DNA of 64,000 bases from Thiobacillus sp. (GCF_018780105.1 NZ_JADMKC010000002.1:456427-520426), one strand, 5' to 3'. Positions 19,265 to 27,730 are shown, counted from the stretch's first letter. Numbers and translations are program-made. Notes: generated by a model from the sequence alone, not told the origin.

Positions 19265-19980
19265 CCCTCTCTCCCGAAACCCTGCGTCAACGCCTGCTCG
19301 ACCGCGCCAGCGCGCCTTATCGCGCGGCGGGAAAATTCGCCTACCACTTCGCGCGCGGCAAGCTCGGCGGCGACCCGATGTTTCTCGCCCTGCTGCAACG
19401 CGGTCTGATCCCGGACCGCAGCCGCATTCTCGATCTCGGCTGCGGCCAAGGCCTGCTCGCGGCCTGGCTGCTTGCCGCCCGCCAGTTGTACGACGCGGGC
19501 GAATGGCCGGCAGGCTGGCCGGCGCCCGCACAGGTGGCCGACATCCGCGGCATCGACATGCTGGCGAGCGACATCCGGCGCGCCCGCGAGGCGCTGGGCG
19601 CGCCCGCCCGTTTCGAACTGGGCGATATGCGCGATGTGGATTTCGAACAGGCCGACGTGGTGGTCATCATGGACGTGCTGCATTACGTCGACCGCCCGGC
19701 GCAGGAAGACGTGCTGCGCCGCGTGCGCGACGCCCTGCCGCCCGGCGGACTGTTGCTGACGCGCGTCGGCGATGCTCGTGCCGGCTGGGGATTCCAGCTC
19801 AGCAACTGGGTCGATCGCACGGTCGCTTTCTTTCGCGGCAACCGCCTGCCGCCGCTGCATTGCCGCCCGCTGACCGACTGGATCCAGTCGCTGGAAGCCC
19901 TGGGATTCAGCGTCGAAACCGCACCGATGAACGGCGATTTGCCGTTTGCGAACGTGATGCTGGTCGCCCGCCTGGGTTGA
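19261..19980 (+). CDS. Class I SAM-dependent methyltransferase
   Basis: A 239-residue Rossmann-fold methyltransferase. The SAM-binding motif I is ILDLGCGQGLLAAWLL (about 57-72), with the acidic GIDML motif II and VVVIMDVLHYVD motif III. No substrate-specific region is recognisable. It overlaps the deacetylase stop by ATGA and ends the cluster before a strong hairpin, so it may methylate the aryl head group or glycan of the lipid; aryl-polyene clusters often include a methyltransferase for the ring. That role is inference. Confidence 0.8.
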   Translation: MTLSPETLRQRLLDRASAPYRAAGKFAYHFARGKLGGDPMFLALLQRGLIPDRSRILDLGCGQGLLAAWLLAARQLYDAGEWPAGWPAPAQVADIRGIDMLASDIRRAREALGAPARFELGDMRDVDFEQADVVVIMDVLHYVDRPAQEDVLRRVRDALPPGGLLLTRVGDARAGWGFQLSNWVDRTVAFFRGNRLPPLHCRPLTDWIQSLEALGFSVETAPMNGDLPFANVMLVARLG

Positions 19981-20033
19981 TGTCGTACGCGACCGGATTT
20001 GAATGCGGCGTGTGGCAGGCGAAGACCAAAATG

Positions 20034-20077
20034 AAGGCCGGCTTGCTGGCGGAAATCTCCGTCAGCAAGCCGGCCTT
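20034..20077. terminator. Strong hairpin between convergent transcripts
   Basis: A perfect 15-base inverted repeat (20034-20048 with 20063-20077), extended inward by a CGGA/TCCG pairing, lies between the end of the lipid cluster and the minus-strand peptide gene. It is followed by TTGTTCG on the plus strand, a weak T tract. Likely a bidirectional terminator. Confidence 0.7.
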
Positions 20078-20130
20078 GTTCGTTCACGGGAATGAACGGG
20101 CGCATTTGCCCGGATCAATCCGTTGTGCGA

Positions 20131-20301
20131 TTACAGCCCCATGCTGGTGAAATCCAGATCGGCGTGCGGCGTGTCGGCCACATTCTCATCGATCATTTCA
20201 TAGATGTCTTCATCGACGATATCTTCGGCGGGGTGATGGGCGAAAGCCGAGAACGATGCGAGGAAAGAGGTGAGCACTGCAACCTGAAGAATGTTTTTCA
20301 T
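20131..20301 (-). CDS. Small acidic secreted peptide, unknown function
   Basis: A 56-residue product with a clean signal peptide (MKNILQVAVLTSFLASFSAF, cleavage after AFA) and a short mature part beginning HHPAEDIVDEDIYEMIDEN and ending DLDFTSMGL. The mature part is about one third Asp and Glu with a His pair, which could bind divalent metal. GGGAAT lies 6 bases ahead of the ATG (complement of 20299-20301). It is a stand-alone gene between hairpins, with three phased octamer repeats about 100-150 bases upstream. I do not recognise a characterised family. Confidence 0.7.
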   Translation of the reverse strand: MKNILQVAVLTSFLASFSAFAHHPAEDIVDEDIYEMIDENVADTPHADLDFTSMGL

Positions 20302-20399
20302 AACGGTATTCCCATAAAAGTTGAACATGTCATTCAGCGTGCTGCGATCGCGTGTTGAACGTTCGCGTCTGCTGATGGAGGACATCGTAAGCAAGGGGC

Positions 20400-20449
20400 G
20401 TTTCAGCGGCGTGTCGTGCTGGTTTCAGCTTGTGACAATATGTTTCAGC
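20400..20449. repeat. Three phased GTTTCAGC direct repeats (candidate operator)
   Basis: Identical octamers at 20400-20407, 20422-20429 and 20442-20449, with start-to-start spacings of 22 and 20 bases, about two DNA turns. They lie in the 217-base gap between the small peptide gene and comF, upstream of the minus-strand peptide gene. Direct repeats with helical phasing are typical of response-regulator or activator sites. Nothing else is recognised in this gap. Confidence 0.5.
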
Positions 20450-20518
20450 GGGCATCGCGCCAGACGCGCGCAAGAAAACTGACCCATGGCCAGCTTCGCA
20501 ACGCGCCGGCAGATTGAC

Positions 20519-21211
20519 TCAATCTCCCGGTGGCAGCGTCCGCGCCACCACCCAGCAGCTCACTTCCCGCGCGCCCGCGCGCTTCAAGGTCGCAGCCAGT
20601 TCGTCGAGGCTGGTGCCGGTGGTCATGACGTCGTCGATCAGGGCGATGTGCGAGCCCGCCACGTCGCCCTCGCAGGCGAATGCTCCGCGCACGTTGCGCC
20701 GCCGTGCATCGTGCTTCAGGCCCATTTGCGGCGGAGTGTCACGGATGCGCTGACAGTGGGTGGCGCCGAGCGGCAAGTCGAGTTGCCTGGCGACGACGCG
20801 GGCGATTTCGGTGGCGTGGTTGAAGCCGCGTTCGCGGATGCGGGTGGGATGCAGCGGCATCGGGATCAGCCAATCGGGGCGCGATTGGGCCGCGACCGCT
20901 TCGCTGAGGTGACTGGCCAGCGCGGGCACGATACTGAGCTGGCCGTGATATTTCAGGCGCGGGATCAGGCGATCGAGCGGAAAGGCATACGCCAGCGCGG
21001 CCTGGGTGCGGTCGAAAGCGGGCGGGTGTCTGAGGCAGGCGCCGCAGACTTCACCCGCCGGGGTGGGGAGTGCGCATTGTGGGCACTGGGGCTGACGGTG
21101 CCAGGGCAGCTCGGCGTGGCAGGCGCGGCAAACGGATTGCGCATCTGAATGGGTACCGCACAGCAGGCAATGCTGGCCGAACGTGCGATTAAAAAATGAT
21201 CTGATGTTCAA
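20519..21211 (-). CDS. comF: ComF-family phosphoribosyltransferase-like protein
   Basis: A 230-residue protein of the ComF/GntX family, linked to DNA uptake or use. The N-terminus has four CxxC zinc-finger type pairs (HCLLCG, VCRACH, QCPQCA, VCGACL), then a phosphoribosyltransferase domain with the PRPP loop ALIDDVMTTGTSLDE. The start is uncertain: TTG at 21211 gives a normal N-terminus (NIRSFFNRTFGQHC), while the open frame runs on upstream without resemblance. Diverges from the membrane protein and bio operon at 21266. Confidence 0.88.
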   Translation of the reverse strand: MNIRSFFNRTFGQHCLLCGTHSDAQSVCRACHAELPWHRQPQCPQCALPTPAGEVCGACLRHPPAFDRTQAALAYAFPLDRLIPRLKYHGQLSIVPALASHLSEAVAAQSRPDWLIPMPLHPTRIRERGFNHATEIARVVARQLDLPLGATHCQRIRDTPPQMGLKHDARRRNVRGAFACEGDVAGSHIALIDDVMTTGTSLDELAATLKRAGAREVSCWVVARTLPPGD

Positions 21212-21265
21212 AATAGTGGTGCGCCGAATTTGACAGTCTGGGAGCGTGCCTCGACAATCCTGCCC

Positions 21266-21718
21266 ATGAAAGCCAAACGCGTCATCTCTGCCTCGTCCTC
21301 CCGTTTCGCCTCGCAGCTGTTCAACGTCATCACCGTCGTGGTGATGCTGGTTTCGCTGACCGCGCTGCTGCTGGGCAAGCTCATGGCCGGGCACAAGATC
21401 GGATTCCTGCCGTTTGTGCTGTCGCTGCCGCCGGTGATGCTGTGGCTGGGCGCGTCGATTTTCGTCTACGCCAGCATTGCCCATCACCCCAACACGCTGA
21501 CCACGCATTACAACAAGTGGGCAGGCTACCGGTTTTACGGCGTGATGGGCAGTCTGGTGGTGGTCGGGCCGGCCCTGTATGGCCTGATGGGGGGCTGGCA
21601 GGGCTTGATGCTGGTGCTGGGACTGGCAGTGGCGATCATCGTGCCGTGGGCGCTGTTCGATATTTACAAGGCCGCGCGCGAACCGTGGGCGGATATGACC
21701 ATCGAGGTGGAGCTATGA
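21266..21718 (+). CDS. Four-helix membrane protein of unknown function upstream of bioB
   Basis: A 150-residue protein with four predicted membrane helices (about 19-40, 47-68, 90-110, 115-133) and a short cytoplasmic tail. I do not recognise the family. The ATG at 21266 follows a 53-base gap from divergent comF. Its stop overlaps the start of a 37-codon frame that in turn overlaps bioB, so it may be the first gene of the biotin transcript. A transport role linked to biotin is only a guess from position. Confidence 0.6.
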   Translation: MKAKRVISASSSRFASQLFNVITVVVMLVSLTALLLGKLMAGHKIGFLPFVLSLPPVMLWLGASIFVYASIAHHPNTLTTHYNKWAGYRFYGVMGSLVVVGPALYGLMGGWQGLMLVLGLAVAIIVPWALFDIYKAAREPWADMTIEVEL

Positions 21719-21828
21719 GCAGCAAGCCGGGCTCCCTCGCAGCGGGTGCACTCGCCCGCGAAGAACAAGGCCAGTCGCCGTACGGCGCTCGCATCACAAT
21801 GATGACTTTACAAGGCGACACTCAATGA
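21715..21828 (+). CDS. Possible 37-residue bridging peptide before bioB
   Basis: An open frame beginning ATGAGC at 21715 overlaps the stop of the membrane protein gene by ATGA and ends with TGA overlapping the bioB ATG at 21825 in the same way. The product ([20 protein letters not shown] and 17 more) has no recognisable domain or membrane segment. Codon use does not look strongly biased. It could be a coupling leader that carries ribosomes to bioB, or a chance frame. Confidence 0.3.
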   Translation: MSSKPGSLAAGALAREEQGQSPYGARITMMTLQGDTQ

Positions 21829-22778
21829 ATGACATGACTCAACCCGTTGCACGCCGCTCGGTGGCCGATATCGAGGCCCTGTTTGTCTTGCCGTTTGCCG
21901 ACCTGATGTATCAGGCGCAAACCGTTCACCGCGCGCATTTCGACCCCAACCGGGTGCAGCTCTCGACGCTGCTGTCGATCAAGACCGGCGGCTGTTCCGA
22001 GGATTGCGGCTATTGCCCGCAGTCGGTGCGCTACGACGCCGGCGTCGAAACCCAGGGCTTGCTGGATCTGGAAGATGTGTTGACTGCAGCCCGCGCCGCC
22101 AAGGCGGCCGGCGCCTCGCGTTTCTGCATGGGCGCGGCATGGCGTGGCCCCAAGCAGCGCGAACTCGAACCGGTATTGGAAATGGTGCGCTCGGTGCGCG
22201 CGCTGGGGCTGGAAACCTGCGCCACGCTGGGCATGTTGAAAGACGGCCAGGCCGAGCAGCTGAAGGAAGCCGGGCTCGACTACTACAACCACAACCTCGA
22301 CACCGCGCCCGAGTTCTACGGCGACATCATCACCACGCGCCAGTACCAGGATCGTCTCGACACGCTGGAACGCGTGCGCCAGGCCGACCTGCACGTGTGC
22401 TGCGGCGGCATCGTCGGCATGGGCGAATCGCTGACCCAGCGCGCCGGCCTGATCGCCCAGTTGGCGAGCCTCGACCCGCAGCCCGAGTCGGTGCCGATCA
22501 ATCTGCTGGTGCAGGTCGAGGGGACGCCGCTGGCTCACACCGAGGCGCTCGATCCGCTGGAATTCGTGCGCACCATCGCGGTTGCGCGCATCTGCATGCC
22601 GAAGAGTTTCGTGCGCTTGTCGGCCGGCCGTCAGCAGATGAGCGACGCGGTGCAGGCGCTGTGTTTCCTTGCCGGCGCCAACTCGATCTTCTATGGCGAA
22701 AAGCTGCTGACCACCGGCAACCCCGAGTGGGAACGCGATCAGCGCCTGTTCGACAGCCTGGGCCTGACGGCGTTGTGA
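21825..22778 (+). CDS. bioB: Biotin synthase BioB
   Basis: A radical-SAM enzyme that inserts sulfur into dethiobiotin. In 317 residues it has the radical [4Fe-4S] motif C57-x3-C61-x2-C64 (CSEDCGYC), the YNHNLDT segment, and the conserved arginine and cysteines that hold the second [2Fe-2S] cluster ([11 protein letters not shown] and LSAGRQQMS). First of the biotin genes bioB-bioF-bioH-bioC-bioD, which are closely packed on the plus strand. AAGGCGA lies before the ATG. The fifth, bioA, is not in the window. Confidence 0.97.
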   Translation: MNDMTQPVARRSVADIEALFVLPFADLMYQAQTVHRAHFDPNRVQLSTLLSIKTGGCSEDCGYCPQSVRYDAGVETQGLLDLEDVLTAARAAKAAGASRFCMGAAWRGPKQRELEPVLEMVRSVRALGLETCATLGMLKDGQAEQLKEAGLDYYNHNLDTAPEFYGDIITTRQYQDRLDTLERVRQADLHVCCGGIVGMGESLTQRAGLIAQLASLDPQPESVPINLLVQVEGTPLAHTEALDPLEFVRTIAVARICMPKSFVRLSAGRQQMSDAVQALCFLAGANSIFYGEKLLTTGNPEWERDQRLFDSLGLTAL

Positions 22779-22791
22779 GCTGGGTTGGGTT

Positions 22792-23952
22792 GTGAGTAGC
22801 GCTGCGCTGACCCGCCTGCAGGATGGGCTGGCGGCGCTGCAGGCCGATCATCTTGAACGCCGGCGCCGCCTGCTCGACGGCGCGCAGGGCGCTCACGTCA
22901 CGATCGACGGCCAGCGCGTCGTCTCCTTCTGCAGCAACGACTATCTCGGGCTTGCCGCCGATCCGGCGCTGGTCGCCGCCGCGCACGCCGCGCTCGATAT
23001 ATGCGGCGTCGGTGCCGGCGCGGCGCACCTCATCACCGGCCATCACCGCTTTCACGACGACTTCGAAGCCGCCTTCGCGCGCTTCGTCGGCAAGCCGGCG
23101 GCGCTGCTGTTTTCCACCGGCTACCTCGCCAACCTCGGCGTGCTGACCGCGCTTGCCGCCAAGAAGGGTGAAGTCTTTGCCGACAAGCTCAACCACGCCT
23201 CGCTGGTCGATGCCGCGCAGCTGTCGGGCGCGAGCTTCACGCGCTATCGACACGGCGATCTGTCGCAGCTGGAGGGCCAGCTGGCGGCCAGCACGGCGCT
23301 GGACAAAGTCATCGCTTCCGACCTGGTGTTCAGCATGGACGGCGACCTCGCGCCGGTCGACGCGCTGCTCGATCTGGCAGAGCGTTACGACGCTTGGCTG
23401 TATCTCGACGACGCGCACGGGTTTGGCGTGCTGGGCGACGGCCGCGGCGGTCTGACCGCGCGCGCGCGCGCCAGCGATCGGGTGATCTATCTCGCCACGC
23501 TCGGCAAGGCTGCCGGCGTTTCCGGGGCGGCGGTCGCGGCGCACGTCAGCGTGATTGATTGGCTGGTCCAGAAAGCGCGCCCGTACATCTACACCACCGC
23601 CTCGCCGCCGCTTTTGGCCGCCTGCCTGCTGGAAAGCCTGCGCCAGATCGAGGCGGGCGAGGCCCGGCGCGCGCGGCTGCGCAGCCACATCGCGCAGTTG
23701 CGCGAAGGTCTTGTCGACCTGAAGCTGGGTGCGCTAATGCCGTCGGACACGCCGATCCAGCCGCTGGTGATCGGCGCCAATGCCGACGCGGTGCGTGCGT
23801 CGCAGGCGCTGTTGCAGCATGGCTTGCTGGTGCCAGCGATCCGCACGCCGACCGTGCCGGCGAATACCGCGCGGCTGCGCATCACCCTGTCCGCGGCGCA
23901 CAGCGCGGACGACGTCGCCCAGCTGATCGAGGCGCTGCATGCGCTTGGCTAA
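22792..23952 (+). CDS. bioF: 8-amino-7-oxononanoate synthase BioF
   Basis: A PLP enzyme that condenses pimeloyl-ACP or -CoA with L-alanine, the first step of the biotin ring pathway. The 386-residue protein has the PLP lysine K239 in LATLGKAAGVSG, the DDAHGFGVLG aspartate segment, and the glycine-rich GVGAGAAHLITGHH near 73-85. Start is GTG at 22792, 13 bases after bioB. Its last bases overlap the start of bioH. Confidence 0.96.
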   Translation: MSSAALTRLQDGLAALQADHLERRRRLLDGAQGAHVTIDGQRVVSFCSNDYLGLAADPALVAAAHAALDICGVGAGAAHLITGHHRFHDDFEAAFARFVGKPAALLFSTGYLANLGVLTALAAKKGEVFADKLNHASLVDAAQLSGASFTRYRHGDLSQLEGQLAASTALDKVIASDLVFSMDGDLAPVDALLDLAERYDAWLYLDDAHGFGVLGDGRGGLTARARASDRVIYLATLGKAAGVSGAAVAAHVSVIDWLVQKARPYIYTTASPPLLAACLLESLRQIEAGEARRARLRSHIAQLREGLVDLKLGALMPSDTPIQPLVIGANADAVRASQALLQHGLLVPAIRTPTVPANTARLRITLSAAHSADDVAQLIEALHALG

Positions 23953-24688
23953 ACCGCATCTCGCGATGCTGCATGGCTGGGGCATGAATGCGCGTGTGTT
24001 CGACACGCTGACGGAATGGCTGGCAGACGACTTCGAGCTGCACGCCCTCAGCTTGCCTGGACATGGCGGACGCGCTGCGCTGCCGCACAACACGCTGCAA
24101 AGCTGGGCGGATGATCTGGCGCAGCAGCTGCCGCCGCAAAGCACGCTGCTCGGCTGGTCGCTCGGCGGGCAGGTGGCGATGCGCGCGGCGCTCGATCATC
24201 CGCACGCCATCGCGCGGCTGGTGCTGCTGTCCTCCACCCCTGCGTTCGTGGCGACAGCGGAGTGGCCGGCCGGCATGGCGCTGGACGATCTGGAGGCTTT
24301 CGGCCGCAGCCTGATCGCCGATCCGGACGCCACCCTGATGCGCTTTCTCAGCCTGCAGACGCGCGGCATGGCGGAGCAGAAACCCGTGCTGCAGCGATTG
24401 CGCCAGACCTTCGCTGCGGTGCCATCGGCGGACGCCGGGGCGCTGGCAAGCGGGCTGGATATCCTGCGCGACACCGATCTGCGCGCCAGCGTGCCGCATC
24501 TGACCCAGCCCACGCTGGTGCTGCATGGCGCGCTCGACACGCTGACGCCGCCTGCAGCGGGTGACTGGCTGGCCGCGCACGTGCCGAATGCGCAGCGGCG
24601 GATTCTGTCGCGCGCGGCCCACGCGCCGCAGCTGTCGCACAGCGCTGAAGTGGCTGCGGCAATCCGGGAATTTGCAGCACATGGCTGA
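23939..24688 (+). CDS. bioH: Pimeloyl-ACP methyl ester carboxylesterase BioH
   Basis: An alpha/beta hydrolase that removes the methyl group that BioC put on the pimeloyl chain, so chain growth stops. The oxyanion HGWG motif is at residues 12-15, the nucleophile is S74 in LGWSLGG, and the acid and base lie in LHGALDTLTP and RAAHAPQLSH. Length 249 fits E. coli BioH (256). It overlaps bioF and bioC and so joins them in one operon. Confidence 0.93.
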   Translation: MRLAKPHLAMLHGWGMNARVFDTLTEWLADDFELHALSLPGHGGRAALPHNTLQSWADDLAQQLPPQSTLLGWSLGGQVAMRAALDHPHAIARLVLLSSTPAFVATAEWPAGMALDDLEAFGRSLIADPDATLMRFLSLQTRGMAEQKPVLQRLRQTFAAVPSADAGALASGLDILRDTDLRASVPHLTQPTLVLHGALDTLTPPAAGDWLAAHVPNAQRRILSRAAHAPQLSHSAEVAAAIREFAAHG

Positions 24689-25646
24689 ACGCGAACTCGA
24701 CTCCCGCGAGCTCGGCCACCGTGAACTCGGTCCGCGTGAACTCGATTCACGTGAAGTCAGGCGCGCGTTCGACCACGCCGCCGCCTGTTACGACGCGTAT
24801 GCAGTATTGCAGCGCGAGGTGTGCGACCGCCTGCTGGAGCGGCTCGATTTCATGACGCTGCAGCCCGAACGGGTGCTCGATGTCGGCTGCGGCACCGGCT
24901 ACGGGCTGGCGCACTTGCGCGAACGCTATGCCACGGCCGAACTCTGCGCGCTCGACCTCGCCCCGGCCATGCTGAAAGCCGCGCAGGCGAAACTGCCACA
25001 GGCAGGCTGGGCGCAACGCGCACGCGATCTGCTCACGGTCCGGCGCACACCGCCGACGCACATGCTCTGTGCCGATATGGAGCGGCTGCCGCTGGCGGTC
25101 AGTAGCGTCAACCTGCTCTGGTCGAGTTTGGCCCTGCAGTGGGCAGGCGATCTCGAAGCAACACTGAAGGACTTTCACCGCGTGCTGGCGCCTGGCGGCC
25201 TGCTGATTTTCGCCACCTTCGGCCCGGATACCCTGAAGGAGTTACGCACGGCGTTTGCGGCGGTCGACGATGCGCCGCACGTCAACCGCTTCGTCGATCT
25301 GCACGACATCGGCGACATGCTGGTGCACGCGGGCTTTGCCAGCCCGGTCATGGAAATGGAGATGCTGACGCTGACCTACGCCGACCTCAAATCCCTGATG
25401 CGCGACCTCAAGGGCATCGGTGCGCATAACGCGGCCGCATCGCGCAAGCGCGGCCTGCTCGGCAAGGCGGCGTGGGCAAAGCTGGAGCAGGCCTACGACG
25501 CGTTGCGTCAGGCGGGACGCCTGCCTGCCACCTACGAGGTGATCTACGGTCATGCCTGGGTCGGCGATAAAACCCGGCGCGAGGACGGCAGGCAGGTGAT
25601 CCAGTTCAACATCAACCAGCGTCGCCGCGAGGCTGGACTGGCATGA
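24681..25646 (+). CDS. bioC: Malonyl-ACP O-methyltransferase BioC
   Basis: BioC methylates malonyl-ACP so that the fatty acid machinery can build the pimeloyl moiety. The 321-residue protein has SAM motif I VLDVGCGTGYGLAHL and the BioC-type N-terminal start REVRRAFDHAAACYD, from about residue 24. Before that lies an unusual extension of five 5-residue repeats (REL-D/G-x) at residues 4-28. The ATG at 24681 overlaps the bioH stop; no later ATG gives the conserved start. Neighbours and motifs make the identity firm. Confidence 0.93.
   Translation: MAERELDSRELGHRELGPRELDSREVRRAFDHAAACYDAYAVLQREVCDRLLERLDFMTLQPERVLDVGCGTGYGLAHLRERYATAELCALDLAPAMLKAAQAKLPQAGWAQRARDLLTVRRTPPTHMLCADMERLPLAVSSVNLLWSSLALQWAGDLEATLKDFHRVLAPGGLLIFATFGPDTLKELRTAFAAVDDAPHVNRFVDLHDIGDMLVHAGFASPVMEMEMLTLTYADLKSLMRDLKGIGAHNAAASRKRGLLGKAAWAKLEQAYDALRQAGRLPATYEVIYGHAWVGDKTRREDGRQVIQFNINQRRREAGLA
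24690..24764. repeat. 15-base tandem repeats in the bioC 5' end
   Basis: Five 15-base units (24690-24704, 24705-24719, 24720-24734, 24735-24749 and a decayed one at 24750-24764) encode RELDS, RELGH, RELGP, RELDS and REVRR. The units share CG(C/T)GA(A/G)CTCG. They are in frame and lead straight into the conserved BioC N-terminus. Confidence 0.9.
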
Positions 25647-26317
25647 GCGGCCTGTTCGTGACGGGCACCGATACCGGTGTCGGCAAAACCCGGGTGGCGG
25701 TGGCGTTGATTCATGCGCTGCGCGCGCAGGGCTTGCGGGTGGCGGCGATGAAGCCGGTGGCGGCGGGCAGCGAGCTGGGCGAACTGAACGACGATGTCAG
25801 TGCGCTGCTGCAGGCGGCCAACGTGTCCGCCGATCTGCGCGACGTCAATCCCTATTCCTTCGCGTCGCCGATTGCGCCGCACCTCGCCGCGCAGCAGGCC
25901 GGCATCCGGATCGAGTTGCCCGTCATTGTGGCCGCCTATGCACGACTCGCAGCGGCGGCCGATGTAGTGGTGGTGGAGGGGGCGGGCGGCTGGCGCGTGC
26001 CCTTGAACGCGCACGAAGACATGGCCGATCTGGCGCAAGCGCTCGGTTTGCCGGTCGTGCTGGTGGTCGGATTACGGCTGGGTTGCCTCAACCATGCGCT
26101 GCTCACGGCCGAATCGATCGACCGGCGGGGCCTGCCATGGGCAGGCTGGGTGGGCAACGCAATCGACCCGGAGATGGCTGTTCGGGCTGCCAACCTGGAA
26201 GCCTTGCAGACGCGTTTGCCCGCGCCCTGTCTGGGTGTGCAGGAATTTTCTCCCGTGCCGACGCAGCACGCCGACGCACCCGACTGGCTACAGCTGCCAC
26301 CTAAGTTAGTATCTTAG
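25643..26317 (+). CDS. bioD: Dethiobiotin synthetase BioD
   Basis: An ATP-dependent carboxylase that closes the ureido ring, forming dethiobiotin from diaminopelargonate and CO2. The 224-residue protein has the P-loop GTDTGVGKT (residues 8-16), the MKPVAAGSE lysine segment and VVVEGAGGWRVPL. It overlaps bioC by ATGA and ends the bio operon before the 246-base gap leading to coxB. Confidence 0.96.
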   Translation: MSGLFVTGTDTGVGKTRVAVALIHALRAQGLRVAAMKPVAAGSELGELNDDVSALLQAANVSADLRDVNPYSFASPIAPHLAAQQAGIRIELPVIVAAYARLAAAADVVVVEGAGGWRVPLNAHEDMADLAQALGLPVVLVVGLRLGCLNHALLTAESIDRRGLPWAGWVGNAIDPEMAVRAANLEALQTRLPAPCLGVQEFSPVPTQHADAPDWLQLPPKLVS

Positions 26318-26563
26318 AATAGTCTTGAATAACGATATTTAATAATTAAATCAATAAGTTAAACGTGCTCCTCGGTTGTTTGAAGGCGGTGCATCGTGTA
26401 CTGTCCGTGGCAGATTGCCGCACCCGGTTTGCTGGTTTCCGGCCTTGATTTCACCTTGAGTCTGAGCGCGAGTGAAGTCAGGTAGCGCGGCACATGTTGC
26501 GGCATACCGATAACACGCGCCGCGACATCGACCCATAACAGCGATGAGAGGACGGGGAGCGCG

Positions 26564-27709
26564 ATGAGCATCAGGCAACGGGCAGTGATGGCGGGGACGG
26601 CGTGGGCAGTGAGCCAGCCGGTGTGGGCGGAATACGCTTACAACCTGCAGATACCGGCAAGCAAAGTGGCGCAGGACGTATTCGATCTGCACAACCTGAT
26701 CATGCTGGTATGTCTGGGCATTTTCATCGTGGTGTTCGGCGCGATGTTCTATTCGCTGTTGAAACACCGCAAATCGGTCGGCCACAAGGCGGCCCACTTC
26801 CACGAGAACACGACGGTCGAGGTGATCTGGACGGTGATCCCGTTCGTGATCCTGATGGGCATGGCCTACCCGGCGGCCAAAGTGGTGATCGACATGAAGG
26901 ACACCAGCAACCCCGACATCTCGATCAAGATCACCGGTTATCAATGGAAGTGGGGTTACACCTATCTCAACGACGGCGTCAGCTTTTACAGCACGCTTTC
27001 GACGCCGCGCGACCAGATCGAAGGCACGGCCGCCAAGGGCGAGAACTATCTGCTGGAAGTCGATGAACCCATGGTGGTGCCGGTGGGCAAGCGGGTGCGC
27101 CTGCTGATTACCGCCAACGACGTGATCCATTCCTGGTGGGTGCCCGCGCTCGGCGCCAAACAGGATGCCATTCCCGGTTTTATCCGTGACAGCTGGTTCA
27201 AGGCCGACAAGATCGGCACGTACCGCGGCCAGTGCGTCGAGCTGTGCGGCAAGGATCACGGCTTCATGCCGATTGTGGTCGAGGTGGTATCGGAAGCAGA
27301 TTACCAGGCATGGGTGGAGAAAAAGAAAGGCGCTGCGAGCAGCGCGGCCGCCGACAATGACAAAACCTTCGATCAGGCCGAATTGATGGCGCGCGGCGAG
27401 AAAGTCTATGCCGGCAACTGCGCCGCCTGTCACCAGGCAAACGGCATGGGGCTGCCCGGTGTGTTTCTTCCGATCAATGGTTCGAAAGTGGCAACCGGTC
27501 CGGTCGATGCACACATCAGCACCGTGTTGAACGGCCGTCCTGGTACCGCGATGGCGGCGTTCGGCGGACAGCTATCTGACGCGGACATCGCCGCAGTCGT
27601 GACTTACCAGCGCAATGCCTGGGACAACAAGACCGGCGACGCGGTACAACCCGCCCAGATCGCCGCAGCCCGCGGGGGCGCTGAAGCGGCTGCCCCCGCT
27701 GCGCAATAA
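26564..27709 (+). CDS. coxB: Cytochrome c oxidase subunit II with fused cytochrome c domain (caa3 type)
   Basis: Subunit II takes electrons from cytochrome c into the oxidase. The 381-residue protein has a signal peptide, two membrane helices (about 43-66 and 87-106), and a CuA domain with H189, C224, E226, C228, H232 and M235 (CVELCGKDHGFM). After a linker a cytochrome c domain begins with C286-x2-C289-H290 (CAACH). The fusion makes this a caa3-type enzyme, which can take electrons directly. First gene of the cox operon; ATG at 26564 has GGGGAG 6 bases upstream. Confidence 0.95.
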   Translation: MSIRQRAVMAGTAWAVSQPVWAEYAYNLQIPASKVAQDVFDLHNLIMLVCLGIFIVVFGAMFYSLLKHRKSVGHKAAHFHENTTVEVIWTVIPFVILMGMAYPAAKVVIDMKDTSNPDISIKITGYQWKWGYTYLNDGVSFYSTLSTPRDQIEGTAAKGENYLLEVDEPMVVPVGKRVRLLITANDVIHSWWVPALGAKQDAIPGFIRDSWFKADKIGTYRGQCVELCGKDHGFMPIVVEVVSEADYQAWVEKKKGAASSAAADNDKTFDQAELMARGEKVYAGNCAACHQANGMGLPGVFLPINGSKVATGPVDAHISTVLNGRPGTAMAAFGGQLSDADIAAVVTYQRNAWDNKTGDAVQPAQIAAARGGAEAAAPAAQ

Positions 27710-27730
27710 ACACCGAGAGGAGAACAGACC

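Noticed and set aside
20081..20098. Small inverted repeat CGTTCA/TGAACG as a regulator site
   Set aside because: It lies between a strong hairpin and a gene end, so it is more likely part of the terminator area than an operator.
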